Assembly (NCBI GenBank): GCA_007115705.1
Contig: QXEO01001027.1
Location: 1,427,659 to 1,491,658, forward strand
Length of the DNA stretch: 64,000 nucleotides
Reading direction: 5' to 3'
From: Dactylis glomerata
Lineage: Eukaryota; Streptophyta; Magnoliopsida; Poales; Poaceae
A model generated the notes under the pieces. It did no database searches and was not told the origin of the DNA. It worked only from the letters and a program-made list of their open reading frames with translations. Made by a program: the position numbers and the translations under genes. How positions within the stretch are numbered: the first letter of the stretch is position 1; each line of letters opens with the position of its first letter. This document shows, in pieces, positions 31,944 to 43,853 of the stretch.

Positions 31944-34001
31944 TGTTGAGGCCTAGGCTAGATCAAAACGATATCATACTGTCTATGCATCAATTGACTC
32001 GGGATCTGGGAGAGAGAAACAGAGAGATGGGAGAGGGAACACCTGCACCAGAGCTTGATGAACTTGAGCCGGAGGCCATGGCGATGGGCGACGGCGTGAG
32101 CGTGGTGAGTGAGGGTGGCGGCTGGAAGAGCTTCCCGTCGGCCTAGCGCCTAACCTAGATCGGTAGGTGGTGTCGGTGGGGGGCTGCGGCGCACGGTGAA
32201 CCTCGTACCGTGTGCGTCCGGCCCCCCACCTCTTTATATGGCGCTGGCGACAAGGGCCCACCAACCATGAAGAGGTTGGGCGCTGATGCTATCGATTTGA
32301 TGAAGTAAATAACCGGCCAGTTGGGAACCCCAAGAGAAAGGTGTGATGAGTATAGAAGCTTGTTTTCCCTCAGTTAAGAAACCAAGGTTTAATCGTTCAG
32401 GAGAAGAGCAGACAATTACGACTGAAGGTGATGCTTGCTAGTTTGCGACAGCTTCGGACAATTTATATATGGCGCCTCGTCCAAGCTTTGCTTGCTAGCT
32501 GCAACGCGGAACCTGCACACAACACAACCAAGTACTTTGCTCCCAACTTGCGATGAGGTTGTCAATCTCACCGGTTTGCTTGACACAAAGGTTATGAGCG
32601 TATCGAGTGGAAAACAGTAGAGTATGCGAGTAAAGTAAACAATGCGAGTAAAGTAAACAGGTGATAGCAATATGATGGAAATAGGACCGGGGTCCATAGT
32701 TCACTAGTGGTGTCTCTCCATAAGATAAATAACACATGCTGGGTAAACAAATTACAGTTGGGCAATTGATAGAATAAAGATAAACATGATATGTCAAGAA
32801 GATCACTATGAGATTTACTCTGGGCATTACAACAAAATACATAGACCGCCATCCAACTACATCTATGACTAATAATCCACTTATGGCGAATCAATCCAAG
32901 AACTCTACAAGTATTAAGTTGCGAACAATAGATAATTGCATTAACCAAAGTGTGTAATGTAAACAAAGCATATGTCCTTGAGCATATGAATGTTGTTTTC
33001 TCCCTAGTAGCAACAACACATCTACAACCTTAGAGGTTTATGTCACTCCCCCGAGTTAAATAGAGGCATGAACCCACTATCGAGCATAAATACCCCCTCT
33101 TGGTGTCACTAGCAACTACTCGGCCAAGATAGCTACTAACAACGGAGAGCATGCAAGATCATAAACAACATAGAGATAACATAAGATATATTTCAGTATA
33201 GCAACTCAATCATAACACCAATATTCATCGGATTCCAACAAACCAAACATGTAGAATTATATAACGGTGATCTCAATCATGTAGAGCAGCTCATGAGATC
33301 TAAACATGAAGCACATGGTGGAGAAGACAACCATCTAGCTACTGCTATGGACCCATAGTCCAAGGTAGACTACTCACTTATCGCTCCGGAGGCAAGCATG
33401 GCGAGGAAGACCTCCGGTGGCAATTCCCCTCTCCGGCAGGGTGCCGGGAAGAGCTTCTGGACCCTCCCGATCTCGGGTCGACGACGGCGGCGGATCGCGA
33501 TGTGTTTCTGGAAAATTGATCGGGTATTTAGGTTTTTCCTGTCGGGGGGTCTTTATAGGTGAAGGGGCGATGTCAGGAGTGGCCCTAGGCCCTCTCACAC
33601 CATGGCGGCGCGGCCAGGGCCTGGGCCGCGCCAGCCAGGCGTGAGACTGGCCTGTGGCCCCTCTCCTACTCCTCTTCGGATCTCTGGAAGCTCCCGGACA
33701 AAATAAGACTTCAGAAACTTGTTTCGTCCAATTCCGAGAATATTTCCTGTGTATCACTTCTGAAACACAAAAACAGCAGAAAACAGGGAACTGGCACTGT
33801 GGCAACTTGTTAGTAGGTTAGTTCCGGAAAATGCATAAAAGTTCCACGAAGTGTAACGAAACATTAGGCAAATGGTGTAAAAACAAGCATGGAGCATCAA
33901 AAATTATAGATACGTTGGAGACGTATCAGGCGCCCCCGATCAGGGCGCGTGAGCAAGGGCGGATCAAGTCGTTGAACTCGGTCCTGGAGATCAACCTAAC
34001 A
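31944..34001 (-). repeat. Copia 3' LTR, split by a solo LTR
   Basis: Parts 31944-32283 and 33934-34001 together match 45764-46172. A 1645-bp gypsy solo LTR plus its duplicated GGCGC lies between. Confidence 0.93.
32284..33928 (-). mobile_element. Solo LTR (subtype B), 1645 bp, TSD GGCGC
   Basis: On the minus strand it starts TGATACGTCTCCAACG at 33928 and ends GATAGCATCA at 32284. GGCGC flanks it (32279-32283, 33929-33933). The same site without the insertion is present at about 46096-46110 (GGTTGGGCGCCCCCGATC), which confirms borders and target duplication directly. It parallels the plus-strand LTRs at 10494-13695. Confidence 0.97.
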
Positions 34002-34015
34002 TTCTCCCCCTTGAT
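34002..34015 (-). promoter_or_regulatory. Copia polypurine tract
   Basis: Read on the minus strand it is ATCAAGGGGGAGAA, directly before the LTR start TGTTAGGTTG. It primes plus-strand DNA synthesis. Confidence 0.85.
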
Positions 34016-34187
34016 CTCAACTTTACTTTTAACTCTATACTTTATACTTTACTCATTTCATCACGGATCAGTACATAGAGCATGTTTCATCATCATAGTT
34101 CAATTGCCGATAGAATCAGACATCCACTATACACTTTTCTGTTTTGAAACAAATTATGTTACTTTTGGGCCTCTTATGATCTAGGAA

Positions 34188-35171
34188 TCATAGGCTTGCC
34201 ATTAAACCCATGCCGGTTAAGTGTTCCTTGAACACACTAGGTGGTAAGCCTTTCGTTAGCGGATCCGCAAGCATATCCTTTGTCCTTATATGCTCAAGTC
34301 TTATAGTTTGATTCTGGATTTTATCTTTCACAACATAATACTTTACTTCTATTGGTCTGGTAGCTTTACTCGACTTGTTGTTGTGAGCATAAAATACTGC
34401 AGGCTGGTTGTCACAGTACATCTTTATTGGTTTGTCAATACAATCCACCACTTTCAAGTCGGGTATAAATTTCTTTAGCCATAACACCTGATTCGTGGCC
34501 TCAAAACATGCTATAAATTCGGCATACATCGTGGATGATGCAACTATCGTCTGTTTGCAGCTTCTCCATGAAATAGCCCCTCCTGCGAGAGTGAACACAT
34601 ATCCTGTTTTGGACTTTCTTTCATCTTTGTCTCCCGCATAATCTACATCTGAATACCCTTTTATCTCTAGGGAATCAGATCTTCTGTAGGTTAGCATGAG
34701 GTCTTTTGTGCCTTGCACATAACGCAATACTTTCTTTACCATCTTCCAGTGCTCTATGCCTGGATTTGACTGATATCTACCGAGTACCCCGATGATAAAA
34801 TCTAAGTCAGGGCGAGTGCACACTTGTGCGTACTGTAAGCTTCCAACAGCCGAAGCATATGGTACTGCTTTCATTTGATCGATCTCATATTGATTCTTGG
34901 GGCATTGATATTCTCCAAAACTGTCGCCCTTGACTATAGGAGCAGGTGTGGCATTACTCTTATGCATATTATACTTTATTAGAACCTTTTCTAAATATGC
35001 CTTCTGTGATAGTCCTAACACTCCATTCTTTCTATCTCGGTGAATTTCTATGCCCAAAACATATGAAGCTTCACCAAGATCTTTCATATCAAAGTTTGAG
35101 GACAAAAACTTCTTTGTTTCTCGCAGAAGACTAACATCACTGCTAGCAAGCAGGATATCATCCACATACAA
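34188..35171 (-). pseudogene. Copia pol, C-terminal part: reverse transcriptase end and RNase H
   Basis: The frame begins at the catalytic YVDDILLASSD of the copia reverse transcriptase, continues through KDLGEASYVLGIEIHRD and GSLQYAQVCTRPDLDF, and ends in RNase H (KGYSDVDYAGDKDERKSKTG, TMYAEFIACFEAT, EVKYYVVKDKI) at a TGA near 34190. It is separated from the upstream reverse transcriptase part by a frameshift at about 35255. RNase H residues look conserved although substitutions are present. Confidence 0.88.
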
Positions 35172-35173
35172 GA

Positions 35174-36544
35174 TTAGGAAAATATATTTCCCACTTTTAA
35201 ACTTTGCATAAACACAGTTATCCTCGATATTTTCTTTAAATCCAAATCTTTTAATGTATCATTAAACTTTAGATACCACTGTCTAGAGGCTTGTTTTAAT
35301 CCATAAATGGATTTCTTTAGACGGCATCCCATGTGTTCCTTCCCCTCCATGAAAAAACCCTTGGGTTGTTTCATGCAAACTTTTTCTTCTAAATCTCCAT
35401 TTAGAAATGCCGTCTTTACATCCATTTGATGCAACTCTAAATCAAAATGTGCAACTAGTGCCATTATGATTCTGAAGGAATCCTTGCATGAGACTGGAGA
35501 AAATGTCTCATTGTAATCTACCCCTTCTCTTTGTGTAAATCTTTTTGCCACTAGACGCGCTTTATACTTTTCTATGTTCCCGTTAGAGTCATACTTTATT
35601 TTGTAGACCCATTTACAGCCTACTGTCTTGGCTCCTTTGGGAATTTCCTCTAAGTCCCAAATATTGTTGGAACTCATCGACCTCATTTCATCTTCCATGG
35701 CTTCTAGCCATTTCGATGAGTTGGGGCCTCCCATAGCTTCTTCATATGAAGTGGGATCACCTTCCATATGAACTTTTTCTGTGTTATAAACTTTATAATC
35801 CGTAGAAATAGTTGATTTCTTGACTCTTTTGGACCTTCTAAGGGCCTCATTCTCTGGCTCATTATGTACCTCAACTTCTGGTACATGTGTTAGAGGTGGC
35901 TGCTGCAGCTCCCTTTCATGCTCAACAAAGGGTTCAGTCGGCTCCTGACGGACAGGTTCCGAATCTTCACACCTTGTTGTCATGGGTGGAGTTACAACAG
36001 GTGCTTGCACCGCAACCTCGGGGATTGTTGGTGCAGGCACAACAGGTAGCGAGAAAAATGGCTCCTGAATCATCAGATTAGGTGCATGCACCATCTTCTC
36101 CTCAAGATCAATTTTTCGAGCTACCATGCTCCCCCTGATCAGTTTGTCCTCCAAGAAGACTGCATGTCTCGTTTCTATAAACTTTGTGTATTTATCCGGA
36201 CAGTAGAAATGATAACCTTTTGATCTGTTAGGATAGCCAATAAAGTGGCAAGTTACTGTTTTGGGGTCTAACTTTGCAATATTTGGATTGAATACTTTTG
36301 CCTCAGCTGGGCTCCCCCAGACCCTCAAGTGGCACAGGGAGGGAACTCTCCCTGTCCACAACTCGTACGGTGTTTTGGGCACCGACTTGCTTGGTACTCT
36401 GTTGAGAATGTGAATGGCGGTTTTAAGCGCCTCCATCCATAATCCCAATGGGAGGGTGGAATAACTCATCATACTGCGCACCATATCCATAAGGGTACGG
36501 TTGCGCCTTTCAGCTACTCCATTTTGCTGAGGTTCGCCCGACAT
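35174..36544 (-). pseudogene. Copia pol, middle part: integrase end and reverse transcriptase start
   Basis: It opens with QQNGVAERRNRTLMDMVRSM of the integrase core, passes through the integrase C-terminal domain and a Pro-rich linker, and enters the reverse transcriptase: WDLEEIPKGAKTVGCKWVYK, YKARLVAKRFTQ, HQMDVKTAFLNGDLEE and KKSIYGLKQASRQWY. The frame is lost about 25 codons before the YVDD motif. The preceding frame (36559-37470) is offset, so there is one frameshift at each side of this block. Confidence 0.88.
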
Positions 36545-36558
36545 AGAATACTGGGCGA

Positions 36559-37470
36559 CTATTCCATTTTCCTGTAAGCAAAAGGTCCAGATACTTGACC
36601 ATATGGAGTGTGCCGAACGTAGTACTCCCCTCCACGGCCGGACCAGACTATTTTAATTCTTTTATCATGCTGATTTTCAACTTCTGCTTTGAATATTTTA
36701 AATTTATCCAATGCTTCAGACATTTCTTTTATTGGATAAATATAACCATATCGGGAGTAATCATCTGTGAATGTTATGAACGAGTCATAGCCATCCACAC
36801 TTTTCACAGAAAATGGTCCACAAATATCAGTGTGGATTATTTCTAGTGTTGCTGTACTTCGGTTTGCACCCTTTTTAATTTGCTTTACATACTTTTCTTT
36901 TATGCAATCTATGCATTGTTCTATATCGGAGAACTCTAACGGAGGAAGAATATCATTTTTAACGAGGTTTTCGATTCTTCCCCTCGAAATATGGCCTAAT
37001 CGACAGTGCCATAACTTCGATGAGTCATGAGTTCTTTTTCTTTTCTTTTGTTCTTTGTTCGACAAGGAAGTTTGTTCATTCATATTACACACAGAATACA
37101 CTTTTTCACGTAAGGATGACAAATAAAGCTCATTGTGAAGTAAAGCAATACCCACACAAGCATCTTTAAACCATATGGCACACTTGCCGTGTGCAAAATA
37201 ACACTCATAATTGTCTTTATTCAAACGTGATACACTTATTAAGTTTCTGTGAAGTGAAGGAACAAATAACATATCTCTAAGCAGAATCGAAAAACCATCA
37301 GCTAACTCCAAGGAGATGTCACCAACAGCTTCAACGTCTGCTTGAACTCCATTCGCAACTTCAATGCATCTTTCGTTTCTTTTCATAGTCCTTGTCGAAT
37401 GGAATCCCTGTAAAGAATTTGCAACATGAACAGTTGCACCTGAGTCAATCCACCAAGTAGATTTCGAAAA
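36559..37470 (-). pseudogene. Copia pol, N-terminal part: protease, zinc-binding region and integrase start
   Basis: Directly after the gag stop and in the same frame, the WWIDSGAT protease active-site motif appears (about 37430-37450). The gag-pre-integrase region with LWHCRLGHISRGRI and CIDCIKEK follows, then the integrase core (IHTDICGPFSVKS, FTDDYSRYGYIYPI, RGGEYY). The frame ends at about 36559 through a small deletion near GPFA. Since 38379 and 37386 are in phase, gag and pol were one frame originally. Confidence 0.88.
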
Positions 37471-38379
37471 CTATGAATACAGGGATTTATTTACAAAAGA
37501 AACTGTATCTTTACCTTTCCTTGCCATTATGGACTTGAGCCATTCTGGACAGTCTTTCTTGAAGTGCCCAGTCTTCTTGCAGTGGAGACACTGGTCTTTA
37601 TCCACTGGGAGAGTGGGCGGATGATACTGTTGGGGACCTTTGCCATATGGCTTGGAGGGATAACCTTGATTGCTGTTCTGGTAGTTCTGGTAGTTTCTTT
37701 TCCTGTTGTCCTTGACATAGTTGATGGAACCACCATTTGAGGCTTTAAGCCTATCCTCCTCTTGAACAGACATGGCAATCATCTTTTCTATGTCCCATTT
37801 ATCAGGGGACATGTTGTAGTTGATAACAAAGTTATCAAACTCTTTAGGCAATGAAGCCATGACAAGGTGAACAAGCAGAGCAGGCTTTAACTCCAGATCA
37901 GCATCCATGGGCTTCAGTTTAGAAGCCATGTTGCTCATCCTCAAGATGTGCTCCTTGATGCCATGTGCACCTCCTATGTACTTTTCTGTGACCAGCTGGG
38001 TAGCATACACCTTTGAAGAGCCAGTGAACTGGCTCTTTATCTTTTCCAGAAACTCCCCAACGGAAGTGCACTCTGCGATTGAGCCCGCAATGGCGTTCTT
38101 AATCGTGTTCTTTATAAAGGCCATGCATTTTTTGTTTGCATTGACCCAATTTTGGTTCTCTAGCACATATGCCAGTTCCACTGGAGCATAGTCCTTTTTC
38201 TTTTTGTCCCATGCAGCATCATCATCCTTTGCATCTCTGACTGGCTCTGTCGGCTTGACCGGCTGTGGAGTGTCCACAACCCAGTCGCCCTCAGCGCAGA
38301 CAAAAGCCAGATCAACTTTCTTCCTCCACTCAGTGTAGTTGTCACCCCTGAGCGTCGGAACATCTTTGAGGCAACTCAT
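37471..38379 (-). CDS. Copia gag (nucleocapsid) protein
   Basis: The frame is 302 codons starting with the ATG at 38379 (MSCLKDVPTLRGDNYTEWRK). A UBN2/Retrotran_gag-type capsid region follows (EFLEKIKSQFTGSSKVYATQL, LVHLVMASLPKEFDNFVINY), then one CCHC zinc knuckle (CLHCKKTGHFKKDC) near residue 275. A TAG closes it just before the protease motif. In copia families gag and pol are usually one polyprotein, so the TAG looks like a nonsense mutation. Confidence 0.88.
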   Translation of the reverse strand: MSCLKDVPTLRGDNYTEWRKKVDLAFVCAEGDWVVDTPQPVKPTEPVRDAKDDDAAWDKKKKDYAPVELAYVLENQNWVNANKKCMAFIKNTIKNAIAGSIAECTSVGEFLEKIKSQFTGSSKVYATQLVTEKYIGGAHGIKEHILRMSNMASKLKPMDADLELKPALLVHLVMASLPKEFDNFVINYNMSPDKWDIEKMIAMSVQEEDRLKASNGGSINYVKDNRKRNYQNYQNSNQGYPSKPYGKGPQQYHPPTLPVDKDQCLHCKKTGHFKKDCPEWLKSIMARKGKDTVSFVNKSLYS

Positions 38380-38392
38380 CAGACTGTAGCCT

Positions 38393-38782
38393 CCTAAAAT
38401 TCACAAAGATGTGAGATAACGAAAAAATTGCATGCATTAATCCAATGTTGGTATAAATCAATACATACAACTGTTTGTGCATTTAAAACTATATTACCGT
38501 TGGGCAAAAATAGAGATAAATGCACCTTTTAACATATAATTAACAAATTGTGATCATGCTATTAACAATGTTGGTTATATAATAACAGAAACACAATCAC
38601 TTTTAAATCCACTTTATCACATCTTTAAAAAAAATTAATCATCACTTTATTGCTTTTAAGCAATTACATTAATTATTTGCAGCGGAAACATGAATTAAGA
38701 AATTCATTAACTTTAAACTTCATAGAAATGTTTCTGTAACTTTTGAATTCTCTAAACAAATTTTTGTTGGAATAATTTGAAC
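38393..38782 (-). other. 390-bp orphan segment between copia gag and the nested gypsy 3' LTR
   Basis: It is AT-rich and non-coding. On the minus strand it ends ...TGTGAATTTTAG just before GAGGCTACAGTCTGATGAG of gag, which looks like an intron acceptor. The plus-strand 8-mer AGCCTCCT at 38388-38395 is repeated at 45390-45397, on the far side of the gypsy element. The segment does not match either neighbour. Confidence 0.5.
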
Positions 38783-40319
38783 AGATGTCTACGCACTTCT
38801 ATTCTTGTAGACACTTGTTGGGCCTCCAAGTGCAGAGGTTTGTAGAACAGCAGCAAGTTTCCCTTAAGTGGATCACCCAAGGTTTATCGAACTCAGGGAG
38901 GTTAGAGGTCAAAGCTATCCCTCTCAAGCAACCCTGCAATTACGATACAGAAAGTCTCTTGTGTCTCCAACACACCCAATACACTTGTCAGATGTATAGG
39001 TGCACTAGTTCGGCGAAGAGATAGTAAAATACAAGTGGTATAGATGATTATAAGTAGCAAACGTGATTTGGAATAAAAATCGCTGCGAGCAAACAAGTAA
39101 CAAAATAGCAAGTAAACGGTATGCAAAGCTTGGAAACAAGGCCTAGGGATCATACTTTCACTAGTGGACACACTCCCAACAATATAACATGATTGAACAA
39201 ATAACTTCTCTTTGCTAAGGCACTCTGAATTACTCTCCTATTGAATAACACTAATCACTGTGTAGTGGCTACAGAAGCACCCCTTAAAGTTCATCAAGTA
39301 CTTGACAAACACCACTCATAGAGATATCCAAATCAGATCACAACTCAAGATAGAAATCATTGCAACTTAGACCAAGTACTAACACGGTGCACACACTGTC
39401 AACATTACACCATGAAAGGAGGAATAGATCACTCAAACTATCATAGCAATAATTATTCTCATAATCCACAAGAGATCACAATCATAGCCTAAACCAAGTA
39501 CCACCATGATGCACGCACTGTCACCGTTACACCATAGCAGGAGGAATAGATTACTTTAATAACATCACTAGAGTACACAAAATATCTGAATAATAACATG
39601 TACTTGTTCAACATGATACAAAGCTCACGATCACATAAAGATCACATCATGGGAGAGAGAGGTGAACCACATAGCTACCGGTAGAGCCCTCAGCCCCGGG
39701 GATGAACTACTCCCTCCTCATCATAGGAGACAGCAAGGTTGATGGAGATGGCGCTGAGGTCGATGGAGACGGCGGAGACGGCGATGGAGACCGATGGAGA
39801 TGGCTCCGGGGGCACTTCCCCATCCCGGCAGGGTGCCGGAACAGAGACTTCTGTCCCCCGAAATTCGTCGGTGGCGGCGGCGGAACTACGGAACTGTTTC
39901 TGGAAAATTACCGACTTCTTTAGGGTTTTCCGTCCCGAGGCTTTATATAGGCGAAGGGGCGATGTCAGAGGGCTGCCAGGGCCTCCTCACACAGGGGTGG
40001 CGCGGCCAGGGCCTGGGCCGCACCAGCCCTATGTGAGGGAGGCCTGTGGCCCCTCTCCTTCCTCTCTTCGGATGTCTGGATGCTCCCGGGAAAAATAAGA
40101 CTTCTGGCTTTTGTTTCGTCCAATTCCGAGAATATTTCCTGGGTATCACTTCTGAAACACAAAAACAGCAGAAAACAGGAAACTGGCACTGTGGCACTTG
40201 TTAATAGGTTAGTTCCAGAAAATGCATAAAAGTGCCACTAAGTGTAACGAAACAATAGGCAAATGGTGTAAAAACAAGCATGGAGCATCAAAAATTATAG
40301 ATACGTTTGAGACGTATCA
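38783..40319 (-). repeat. Gypsy 3' LTR, subtype A
   Basis: On the minus strand it starts TGATACGTCTCAAACG after the polypurine tract and ends GTAGACATCT, where CA is expected. A minus-strand TATATAAAG box lies at about 39939-39947. Confidence 0.92.
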
Positions 40320-40333
40320 GCATCCCCAAGCTT
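40320..40333 (-). promoter_or_regulatory. Gypsy polypurine tract
   Basis: AAGCTTGGGGATGC on the minus strand, abutting the 3' LTR. Confidence 0.8.
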
Positions 40334-42897
40334 AACTCCTGCTCGTCCTCGAGTAGGTAAGTGATAACAAAAGAATAATTTTTGAGGTGACATGCAACTA
40401 CACAATCTTGATCATATATGTAAGCATTTGTGAGCTGGGATCAATAGAACTTAAAACATGGGCATGAAGATATAATCATGACAATAAGAACTTAGCAACC
40501 ATGTTGTAAACATGCAAATGAACACAAACAAAAGATCATGAAAATGAAACAATGAAAGTCAAACATGTGTTCAAATCATAAGGAAAAACAAACAAAAGGT
40601 TTTCAGCTTGTCCTTCAAAGAGAGCAAAACATAAATGCATAGGACACCTTCAAGTTTAAGAGGGCGACTAGATACAAGTAATTTAAGAACAAGTGAAACC
40701 AACAATATGAATCAATCAATGAACTTTGGGACAATGCATATTACACTAAGAATGACAACTATGCTCTCTTAATGGTGCATAAAGAAAGAAGGTGGTGACT
40801 CAACATAAAAGTAAAAGAGAGGCCCTTCGCAGAGGGAAGCAGTGATTAAACATGTGCTAGAGCTTTTCATTTGTAAAACAGAGAGATAAAAATTGGTTTT
40901 GAGAGGTGGTTGTCTTTGTCAACAACTGGCAATGGGGTTCTTACTATCTTCCATACAAAAATGAAGCAAGTTTTTGAGAGAGAGATTGGAACTTTTGTGC
41001 TCTTTTATAAAGCTTGGCACTCCTCCCCACCTTTTTTTCCTTTCACAAACCATGGCTAACCGATTCCATCGGGTGTCCACCAACATTCATTTTCCATGGA
41101 GGAGTGGCTTTTTTCTTTTCTTTTTTTCTTTTTTTTTTCTTTTTGGAATATGCAATATGGAAGATAGCAAATCCGACCACTACGTCCCCATGAGCTGAAA
41201 ACAGTGTCACAAAATAAGAAGTATTTTGAAGGTTTTTGAAAGGTAGCACATGAAAATTTACTTTGGAATGGCTTACAAATACCATGCATAGGAATTTATA
41301 GTGGACACAATGGCAAACTTGGTTTTTGGGAGTTGGATGCACGAGTAGAGCTCATAGTCAGTACAAAATGAGGGCTAGCAAAAGATTGGGAGCGACCAAC
41401 TAATGAGAGCAATAACGGCCATAATCATGCAAAGCGACAAAGCGACATTAAAAGAAGCATAAGATGGCATCAAAAGTCAAAAACTAAATGATCATGAAGG
41501 CTATTGGCGACTTTGTAAGAGTCTAACATGTGTGAGCATGCGCCAAGTCAACCCAAATAAAGCATCAAGGAGAAAACCAAAATAATGCTTCCATACAATA
41601 AAAACAACGCATGATTTTTTCAAAGGCTCATTAAGCAATCTCAGTTATTTGAGACAAGTCATGCTACAGCAAAACCACTAAGCATACTATCAAAAAGACA
41701 TCAAGCATGACATGAAAAAGCCTAAGCCGCAGTCTACACAAGCTCCTTCTTGTACCACTATTTTGCACAAAGCTTTTTCTATTTTCCAACACCAATTGAA
41801 ATTTTTAAGGAAACTCTTTTGAGGAAAAACAACATAGACCAGAGGTCCAAATACACCTTGATGCAAAGATAAAGCAAGATCTGAACAAAAATCAAGGCGA
41901 AAAATGCAAGCTAAACGCAGTAGCAGAAAAAGAGAACACTCGTTGAAACGATAAGAGTGAAAACTAGAGTGTTCTTGGCAAATGAAAAGCGAGTTCATCT
42001 CCTCCAAAAGATACATGATGTGATCTAACCATTTATTGCAGCAAACAAACTAAGAAAACTAAAACAACTGACGCTCCAAGAAAAACGCATAGTGCATGAA
42101 GCAATAAAAATATAGTGTCTTGAAAGGTGACCTGATTTTTGCCGATGAAGAAGGGGTGCCTCGGGGGCATCCCCAAGCTTTGACGCTTGTACTTCTTGGA
42201 TATTTCTTGGGGTGATGCATGGGCATCCCCAAGCTTGAGCTTTTGTCCATTCTTCAACTCATCTCATCATTCTCCAATTCCTACACTTGAAAACTTCCTT
42301 CATACAAAACTAAACACAATTCTATTAGCAACATTAGTGTAAGCATAACATATAATCAACCTCTTTTTGCTTCAGGTTTCAACCTAAAACCACCACATAT
42401 TAAGTATATACTACTGTAGCAACTTCCCCAAAAGTTCCATGATAAAAATAACTCAAAAAGAAAGCGATAAAGCGGCGAACACAAATATTGGCAGAAATCT
42501 GTCAAAACAGAACAGCTGAAAAAGGTCGAATTTTTGAGGGATTTTCTGTTGCTCAAATCAAAAAGTGTTCAACTAACAAAAGTTTGGATATAACCTGGGG
42601 CATATGCACAAGAAATCGCAGGTCCAAAAAATAAATAGAGAATTTATACGAATTTTTACGGTGCAGCACCGAAAACAGTTTCAGGACAGCAACATCCCCA
42701 AATCTTTACCTCACTCAAATTAGAGGCTTCTCTTGGCACAAAAACGAAATAAAAAGGATAAGGAGCGGTCATTACAGTAGTAATGACTTCCAAGACTCAA
42801 ATAAAAGAAAAAGTACTGAAAATAAAACATTGGGTTATCTCCCAAGAGTGCTTTTCTTTAACGCCTTTGAGCTAGACGCAGTAATTTGCAAAGATGC
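40334..42897 (-). other. Non-coding interior of the gypsy element
   Basis: It is homologous to about 6020-8603 plus 10149-10478 in reverse. It contains a T-rich low-complexity run (41106-41143) and two internal polypurine-motif copies at about 42167-42180 and 42223-42236. No credible gene. Confidence 0.65.
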
Positions 42898-43713
42898 TCA
42901 TGTGGGCGCCATATAAGAGCTTGAGGCAAAGGCGCCATATAAAATCTTAAAGCAAAAGAGAGCATCAAAAAGCAAATATGAAAGATATTTATATCTGAAC
43001 CACTTCCTATGCATAGGAATCTTGTAAGAAAATAAATCAACGAGGCACATAGTAGCAAGCATGGATAGATAAAACAAGTGCCACTTCAAGATTTGCAACA
43101 TAAAGAGGGGAAACTTAATATTGTTGAGATCCATCAAACCATGTTTCTCTCTCTCATAATAACTTTCAGTAGCATCATGAATAGAATTAACAACATAACT
43201 ATCACATAAAACATCTCTATCATGAGCCACATGCATAAAAGAATTAATACTCACCACAGGAACAATAGTAGTAGGAGCAAATTCAACAGAATAATTATTC
43301 TCATCACCATAATCATCATAAATAGGAGGCATATTGTAATCATAACTAATTTTATCTTCAATAGTAGGTGAACTGAAAATATTATACTCATCATCACAAG
43401 CTAGAGAACTACTATGTCGCAAAGCATACTCATCAAACATATCATCATAAGAAGGAACATCACATATGGGAGATAAAATATCATCAGAGCAAACTTTCTC
43501 CACTAAAGCTGGGGAAATAAAAACATCATGCTTAACAAAACCAGCTTCCCCAAGCTTAGACTTTTCTATAGTATTAGCAACAACGGTGTTCAAAGCATTC
43601 ATACTAACAACACTATTAGCATGCAAATTAAGCTCCAAAGGTTTTTCAATTTTCTCTTCAAACACTTCATATCTAAACTCAGGAAAAAGACTACTGAACT
43701 CTTTGTTTTCCAT
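42898..43713 (-). CDS. Retroelement ORF of unknown function (271 aa)
   Basis: Starts at the ATG at 43713 (MENKEFSSLFPEFRYEVFEE), some 110 nt after the primer site, and is intact. The N-terminal two thirds are acidic with many Asp/Tyr (PSYDDMFDEYALRHSS, YDDYGDENNYS). The C-terminal third is hydrophobic (LFMLQILKWHLFYLSMLA, LLFDALFCFKILYG) and could form two membrane helices, preceded by the basic KIPMHRKWFRYKY. There is no gag zinc knuckle or enzyme motif. I do not know its function. The related element at 5515-13695 has an unrelated ORF at the corresponding position. Confidence 0.6.
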   Translation of the reverse strand: MENKEFSSLFPEFRYEVFEEKIEKPLELNLHANSVVSMNALNTVVANTIEKSKLGEAGFVKHDVFISPALVEKVCSDDILSPICDVPSYDDMFDEYALRHSSSLACDDEYNIFSSPTIEDKISYDYNMPPIYDDYGDENNYSVEFAPTTIVPVVSINSFMHVAHDRDVLCDSYVVNSIHDATESYYEREKHGLMDLNNIKFPLFMLQILKWHLFYLSMLATMCLVDLFSYKIPMHRKWFRYKYLSYLLFDALFCFKILYGAFASSSYMAPT

Positions 43714-43825
43714 TAAGCCTAACTAGTGAAAATAAAAACAAGAAACAAAAGGATGTAATTGCAGAATCTAAAGGAAATAACTCCGAGTACTCACACAGGA
43801 GGATGCGAGTACCTTTTACCTTACC

Positions 43826-43843
43826 TCCCCGGCAACGGCGCCA
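43826..43843 (-). promoter_or_regulatory. Primer binding site complementary to tRNA-Asp
   Basis: On the minus strand TGGCGCCGTTGCCGGGGA lies 10 nt after the 5' LTR end. It is the complement of the 3' end of plant tRNA-Asp (…TCCCCGGCAACGGCGCCA), the usual primer site of several grass gypsy families. Confidence 0.9.
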
Positions 43844-43853
43844 GAAAAGAGCT

